A DNA stretch of 42,031 bases from Clostridia bacterium (GTDB lineage Bacteria > Bacillota > Clostridia > Christensenellales > CAG-138), in contig JAFWVQ010000046.1 in NCBI GenBank assembly GCA_017523925.1, forward strand, positions 1-42,031, written 5' to 3'. Of the stretch, positions 38,376 through 42,031 are shown one piece after another. The stretch's first letter is position 1, and each line of letters starts with the position of its first letter. The notes below the pieces were generated by a model, which saw only the letters and a program-made list of their open reading frames with translations, searched no databases and had not been told where the DNA came from. Made by a program: the position numbers and the translations under genes.

Positions 38376-39593
38376 ATGGCAGATTATAACAGGGATCTAA
38401 GGCGCTTTGGCGGCAAGGGCGGCAGAGGCGGTAATGAAGGCGGCAGGCGCGGCGAGCGCGGCAGGAGCTACGGCGACAAGCCCCGCTTTGACGGTGAACG
38501 CGGCGAGCGCGGCAGGAGCTACGGCGACAAGCCCCGTTTTGAGGGCGAACGCGGCAGAAGCTTTGGCGATAAGCCCCGCTTTGACGGTGAACGCGGCGAA
38601 CGCGGCAGAAGCTACGGCGACAAGCCCCGCTTCGAGGGCGAACGCGGCGAGCGCGGCAGGAGCTACGGCGACAAGCCCCGCTTTGACGGTGAACGCGGCG
38701 AACGCGGCAGAAGCTATGGCGACAAGCCCCGCTTTGACGGCGAAAACGGCAGAGTCTTCGGCGGCAAGCCTCGCTTTGAGGAGCGGCCGCGCTATGATGC
38801 GCCCGAAGGCGCGAGGGAACAATCCGCCGTTGAGCCCGAGGAGCTGCCGAACATCATCATGGGCAGGAACCCCGTGCGCGAGGCGGTCAAGAGCGGCAGG
38901 AGCATCGACCGCATACTCGTTACCGCGGAGCACGACGGCTCGCTCGGCGAGATCGTGGCGATGGCGCGCGAAAAGAACCAGGTTATCCGCGAGGTGGACA
39001 GGCGCAGGCTCGATGAGATCTGCATGCCCTTTGGGCACGACGGCAGGCCGGGCAACCATCAGGGCATAGTGGCGGAGATACCGGGCGTTGAGTACAGCGA
39101 GCTTTCGGATATCCTTGCCTACGCCGAGGAAAAGGGCGAGAAGCCCTTCGTTATCCTGCTCGACGGCATCGAGGACCCCCATAATCTCGGCTCGATCATA
39201 AGAAGCGCCGAATGCGCGGGCGCGCACGGCGTTGTTATTCCCAAAAGGCGCTCCGCTCCCGTTACCGCAACCGTGGTAAAGACCTCGGCGGGCGCGGCGG
39301 AGCACATGCGCATAGCTCGCGTTGTGAATATCGTTGCCGCGATGGAGCAGCTCAAAGAAGCCGGTCTTTGGATCGCGGGCGCGGATATGGCGGGCGAGAG
39401 CATGTATAAAACCGATATGAAGGGCGGCTTTGCGCTCGTTATCGGCGGCGAGGGCGACGGCCTGGGCAAGCTCGTGAAGGAGAAATGCGATTTTCTCGTT
39501 TCGATACCGATCAAGGGCAGCATCGATTCGCTGAACGCGGCGGTCGCGGCGGCGATAATCATGTTTGAAAAGAACAGGCAGGATGCAGAATGA
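38376..39593 (+). CDS. rlmB: 23S rRNA (guanosine-2'-O-)-methyltransferase RlmB with RG-rich N-terminal extension
   Basis: This 405-residue enzyme methylates the 2'-O of a conserved guanosine in 23S rRNA. Residues 1-155 are a disordered extension with seven RG-rich repeat units, described separately. The SPOUT catalytic part starts near IIMGRNPVREAVKSGR (about 161) with the substrate-binding domain, then motif 1 GIEDPHNLGSIIRSAECAG, motif 2 VIGGEGDGLG and motif 3 IPIKGSIDSLNAAVAAAI, which form the knot. Typical RlmB proteins are about 250 residues, so the extension is an addition. The gene overlaps the next one in an ATGA arrangement. AAGGAG precedes the ATG. Confidence 0.94.
   Translation: MADYNRDLRRFGGKGGRGGNEGGRRGERGRSYGDKPRFDGERGERGRSYGDKPRFEGERGRSFGDKPRFDGERGERGRSYGDKPRFEGERGERGRSYGDKPRFDGERGERGRSYGDKPRFDGENGRVFGGKPRFEERPRYDAPEGAREQSAVEPEELPNIIMGRNPVREAVKSGRSIDRILVTAEHDGSLGEIVAMAREKNQVIREVDRRRLDEICMPFGHDGRPGNHQGIVAEIPGVEYSELSDILAYAEEKGEKPFVILLDGIEDPHNLGSIIRSAECAGAHGVVIPKRRSAPVTATVVKTSAGAAEHMRIARVVNIVAAMEQLKEAGLWIAGADMAGESMYKTDMKGGFALVIGGEGDGLGKLVKEKCDFLVSIPIKGSIDSLNAAVAAAIIMFEKNRQDAE
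38442..38785 (+). repeat. In-frame RG-rich tandem repeats in rlmB
   Basis: Units read RGERGRSYGDKPRFDGE (17 residues, 51 bases), with five full copies, one 14-residue copy lacking RGE and a degenerate last copy NGRVFGGKPRFEE. They alternate between PRFDGE and PRFEGE. DNA copies are close to identical, so copy number could vary by slippage. The protein segment is strongly basic and low in hydrophobic residues, apart from one Tyr or Phe per unit. Confidence 0.9.
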
Positions 39594-40051
39594 ACGAGGA
39601 AAAAGCGCGGGAGCTCTTTGAAAAATATGTAAAAAAGCTTCGCATCTCACCGCAGTGGGACGTGAAGCTGGAGTTCGTGCGCGACACCGATTGGCGAAAG
39701 ACCGGCGATTTCAAGATAGACTGCGACGATAGAAAGGCGATCCTGCTTTTGAACGCCGCGCGGCCGACGCAGACCAATATCGAGGAAGTGATAGTTCACG
39801 AGCTCATGCACATAAAGCTCTACCCGCTCGATCAGGTCACGGAATCGCTGATAACCGCAAGCTTTGATGAAGGCACGCCCGCCCGCGATTTTGCATACAC
39901 GCAGTTCTTCACCGCGCTGGAGCAGACCGTGGAGGAGCTCACAAAATGCTTCCTTCTCGAATTCGGGGAGGACAGGGAGCTTTCGTTCGGGCGGTGCGCG
40001 AAGAATCGCTCGTTCAACGAGCTGTATGAGGGGCTTAAAAATATCGAATGA
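39590..40051 (+). CDS. HExxH protein in the rlmB-sigH gap (SprT-like zincin, unknown function)
   Basis: This 153-residue protein has the metal motif HELMH at 70-74, inside EEVIVHELMHIKLYPL, with a helix of acidic residues C-terminal to it. A SprT-like or other metalloprotease fold is possible; the family is not identified. Its start overlaps the rlmB stop (ATGA) and its end overlaps the sigH start, so it is tightly coupled to both. In Bacillus the gene in this place is yacP, encoding a NYN-domain ribonuclease; the protein here is unrelated by motif. Confidence 0.75.
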   Translation: MNEEKARELFEKYVKKLRISPQWDVKLEFVRDTDWRKTGDFKIDCDDRKAILLLNAARPTQTNIEEVIVHELMHIKLYPLDQVTESLITASFDEGTPARDFAYTQFFTALEQTVEELTKCFLLEFGEDRELSFGRCAKNRSFNELYEGLKNIE

Positions 40052-40695
40052 CCGACAACGGCTCAAAACCGAATTATGAAGCGATGAGCGATGAGGCGCT
40101 TTCCGCGCTCGCAAAGCACGGCGACAAGGATGCGGAGCGCCTGCTCATCATGCGCTTCATGCCCCTCGTTCGCATGAAGGCGAGACCGTATTTCCTTATA
40201 GGAGCGGATAATGCCGACCTTCTGCAGGAGGGCTCGATCGGGCTTTTCGGCGCGATCCGCGATTTCGACAACGGGCGGGGAACGAGCTTCCGCTCGTTTG
40301 CGGAGGTCTGCATCAAAAACAGCATAATTGCGGCGGTCAAGAGCTCCACGAGGAAGAAGCATACCCCGATGAACAACTATATCTCGCTCGACAAGCCGCT
40401 TTCGGAGGAGGACGAGGCTTCCGCCACCTTCGGGGATATGCTCGGCGCCGCGGCAAAGAGCCCCGAGGAGCTTTTCATAAGCCGCGAGTCGGAGCGGCGG
40501 CTCGTGCAGAAGATCGCGCAGAAGCTGACCGATTTCGAGAAGCAGGTGCTTGCGCTGTTTTTGGAAGGCATGAGCTATAAGCAGATCGGGGAAGCGACCG
40601 GGCGCACGCCCAAGGCCGCCGATAACGCCCTTCAAAGGATCAAAAAGAAGGTGCTTGCGATACTCGAAAGCGAGAAGAATGACGAGGATGAGTGA
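40048..40695 (+). CDS. sigH: RNA polymerase sigma-H factor
   Basis: This 215-residue sigma factor has region 2 in LLIMRFMPLVRMKARPYFLI, GADNADLLQEGSIGLFGAIRDFD and SFRSFAEVCIKNSIIAAVKS, and region 4 in LTDFEKQVLALFLEGMSYKQ with TPKAADNALQRIKKK. The length, region pattern and location behind mrnC-rlmB match sigH, which in Bacillus starts the switch to stationary phase and sporulation by transcribing spo0A, spo0F and ftsZ. Its ATG overlaps the preceding stop in ATGA, so expression is coupled to the upstream genes. Confidence 0.93.
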   Translation: MTDNGSKPNYEAMSDEALSALAKHGDKDAERLLIMRFMPLVRMKARPYFLIGADNADLLQEGSIGLFGAIRDFDNGRGTSFRSFAEVCIKNSIIAAVKSSTRKKHTPMNNYISLDKPLSEEDEASATFGDMLGAAAKSPEELFISRESERRLVQKIAQKLTDFEKQVLALFLEGMSYKQIGEATGRTPKAADNALQRIKKKVLAILESEKNDEDE

Positions 40696-40876
40696 CGCTC
40701 CGCTTTCCGCGCCGGATCGCATTCGCCGCCGCCATATACACTCCTGCCCATTCACCGCCCGCCGCAATGGCGCGGCTTTATTCGTTTACGGCGGTTCGAT
40801 TTGCGTTTAATCCGCAGCAAGCATGCGAAGAACGCTTATATTATGCGTTTTAATTGGAAATAAGCCGCCGTTGGGG

Positions 40877-40905
40877 TTGAAAAACACAAGAAAAAGGTAT
40901 AAAAT
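40877..40905 (+). promoter_or_regulatory. Promoter of the citrate lyase operon
   Basis: TTGAAA (40877-40882), a 17-base spacer and TAAAAT (40900-40905), 81 bases before the citD ATG. The 290-base region before citD contains no other gene. Confidence 0.55.
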
Positions 40906-40986
40906 ATCATTTGGTGCGTGCGGATGGGCAGCACAGGTTTTCCGCACGGCATAAAACAACAACCACAAAACGCTTTGGAGGTCATT

Positions 40987-41289
40987 ATGAACATCATCAC
41001 TACCGGCGTTGCGGGCACGATGGAGTCGAGCGACATCATCGTTACCATTGAGCCGAAGGCGAACGACGGCATCGAGCTTTCCCTTGAAAGCGACGTTATG
41101 CAGCAGTTCGGCAAGCAGATCGAAAAGGTCATCCGTGAAACGCTCGAGGAGCTCGGCGTCAAGGCCGCGAAGGTCACCGCCGTGGATAAGGGCGCTTTGG
41201 ACTGCACCGTTGCCGCGCGCACTCTGGCAGCCGCCTACCGCGCCGCAGAGAGCACCGACTATGTGTTCAGCGAGGTAAAGGCAAAATGA
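40987..41289 (+). CDS. citD: Citrate lyase acyl carrier protein (gamma subunit)
   Basis: This 100-residue protein starts at 40987 (TTGGAGG upstream; the longer frame from 40918 is rejected). It carries the prosthetic group 2'-(5''-phosphoribosyl)-3'-dephospho-CoA on Ser14 in VAGTMESSDIIVTIEP and passes acetyl and citryl groups between the CitF and CitE subunits. The length is normal. Its stop overlaps the citE ATG (ATGA). citF, citC and the prosthetic-group genes citX and citG are expected downstream, outside the window. Confidence 0.93.
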   Translation: MNIITTGVAGTMESSDIIVTIEPKANDGIELSLESDVMQQFGKQIEKVIRETLEELGVKAAKVTAVDKGALDCTVAARTLAAAYRAAESTDYVFSEVKAK

Positions 41290-42031
41290 GCGAAAGACTT
41301 AGAAGAAGCATGCTTTTCGTTCCGGGAAACAACCCCGGCATGATCCGAGACGCGCATATCTACGGCTCGGATTCCATTATGTTTGATTTAGAGGACAGCG
41401 TTGCCATAACCGAAAAGGATACGGCTCGCTTTCTTGTTTATAAGGCGCTCACCACGCTCAACTACGGCAAAAAGGAGCTGGTGGTTCGCATAAACGATCT
41501 TTCGAGCGGCATCGGCGTCATGGACCTTGAGGCGATCGTTCGCGCCAGGCCGGACGTTATCCGCCTTCCCAAGACCGAGACCGCGCAGGACGTTATCGAC
41601 TGCGAAAGGGAGATCGAGCGCATCGAGCGCGAAGCGGGCATCCCCGTCGGCTCCACCGGCATGATGGCGGCTATCGAGAGCGCGATCGGCGTATTGAACG
41701 CGAAGGAGATCGCCTTCTCAAGTAAGCGCCTCATCGGCATCGCGCTTGGCGCGGAGGACTACGTAACCGACCTCAAGACCACCCGCTCCCCCGAGGGCGT
41801 TGAGCTGATGTTTGCGCGCGGCATGATCGTGAACGCCGCGAAGGCCGCAGGCATCATGGCGCTGGACACCGTTTATTCGGACGTCAATAATGAGGAGGGC
41901 TTCATCGCCGAGGCGACCCTCATCCGCAAGATGGGCTTCGACGGCAAGTCCATCATCAACCCCCGCCAGGTCGCTCCGCTTCACGCGGTGTTCACCCCCA
42001 GCGAGCGCGATCTCAAGAAGGCCATGGCGAT
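41286..42031 (+). CDS. citE: Citrate lyase beta subunit (citryl-CoA lyase), C-terminal end outside the window
   Basis: The first 248 codons are present and the gene runs off the right edge; the family is about 290-300 residues. CitE cleaves citryl-ACP to oxaloacetate and acetyl-ACP. The TIM-barrel motifs are RRSMLFVPGNNPGMIRDA, DSIMFDLEDSVAITEKDTAR, LVVRINDL, VIRLPKTETAQDV, GMMAAIESAIGVLNAKEIA and GIALGAEDYVTDL, with the metal-binding Glu and Asp of IESAIG and GAEDY. It is translationally coupled to citD. No frameshift is seen in the visible part. Confidence 0.95.
   Translation, partial: MSERLRRSMLFVPGNNPGMIRDAHIYGSDSIMFDLEDSVAITEKDTARFLVYKALTTLNYGKKELVVRINDLSSGIGVMDLEAIVRARPDVIRLPKTETAQDVIDCEREIERIEREAGIPVGSTGMMAAIESAIGVLNAKEIAFSSKRLIGIALGAEDYVTDLKTTRSPEGVELMFARGMIVNAAKAAGIMALDTVYSDVNNEEGFIAEATLIRKMGFDGKSIINPRQVAPLHAVFTPSERDLKKAMA

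Noticed and set aside
38397..39650. A 417-residue minus-strand frame opposite rlmB
   Set aside because: It mirrors the RG-rich repeats and the SPOUT domain; no ribosome binding site or family supports it.
40761..40782. Possible terminator GCCGC/GCGGC plus TTTATT after sigH
   Set aside because: The stem is only 5 bases with a weak T-tail in a GC-rich stretch, so it was not listed as a terminator.

Overview
The window is GC-rich (most third codon positions are G or C) and carries Gram-positive AGGAGG-type ribosome binding sites and sigma-A promoters of the TTGACA-17-TATAAT type. It also has an mrnC-rlmB-X-sigH block, a SpoIIQ-like M23 protein, a dockerin-bearing leucine-rich-repeat protein and citrate lyase genes. 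Together these point to an anaerobic, probably endospore-related Clostridia genome (Bacillota, gut or rumen type). No tRNA, rRNA, CRISPR array or prophage was recognised.

Layout. 1-140: right end of an IS3-family element. 180-5797 (minus strand): a MacB-type ABC exporter, a DUF2325/DUF3793/flavodoxin operon and an AraC regulator. These are three transcription units that each carry the same RGTTAGC-N4-GCTAACY palindrome at the promoter, so they look like one local regulon. 5849-7927 (plus): ECF sigma factor, zinc-finger anti-sigma factor and two small envelope proteins. 7953-9246 (minus): pepT. 9290-9671: a repeat-rich, MITE-like intergenic region. 9727-21802 (minus): a long run with a HEAT-methyltransferase fusion, a transglutaminase-like pair, nucleotide clean-up genes (Nudix, dcd, HAD, HD, nucleoside phosphorylase), a ParB-like protein, a metallopeptidase, two flavin proteins, rluD, a methyltransferase and lspA. 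21985-33688 (mostly plus): Na/Pi cotransporter, GntR/FCD regulator, SpoIIQ-like protein, GNATs, VanZ, LRR-dockerin, YcxB-like and DUF3267 membrane proteins, and two DUF5684 paralogues. 33824-37815 (minus): M42 peptidase, pcp, methyltransferase and asparaginase, a set of peptide and amino-acid catabolic genes. 37840-42031 (plus): mrnC, rlmB, an HExxH protein, sigH, then citD and citE running off the window.

The most unusual signals are: (i) the three-promoter operator regulon; (ii) a heptad array (TGAATAR)n-TTGAGGT followed by a hairpin whose stem sequence differs at each of three loci but stays paired, always just after a stop codon; (iii) a six-copy ~44-bp degenerate tandem array that starts inside one of those terminators; (iv) an RG-rich seven-unit N-terminal extension on RlmB; (v) a 26-bp perfect palindrome between divergent genes; and (vi) two long-inverted-repeat intergenic elements. 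Start codons were moved from the longest ORF where a ribosome binding site, promoter or operator decided the matter, notably for lspA, the AraC regulator, dcd, the Nudix protein and the SpoIIQ-like protein.
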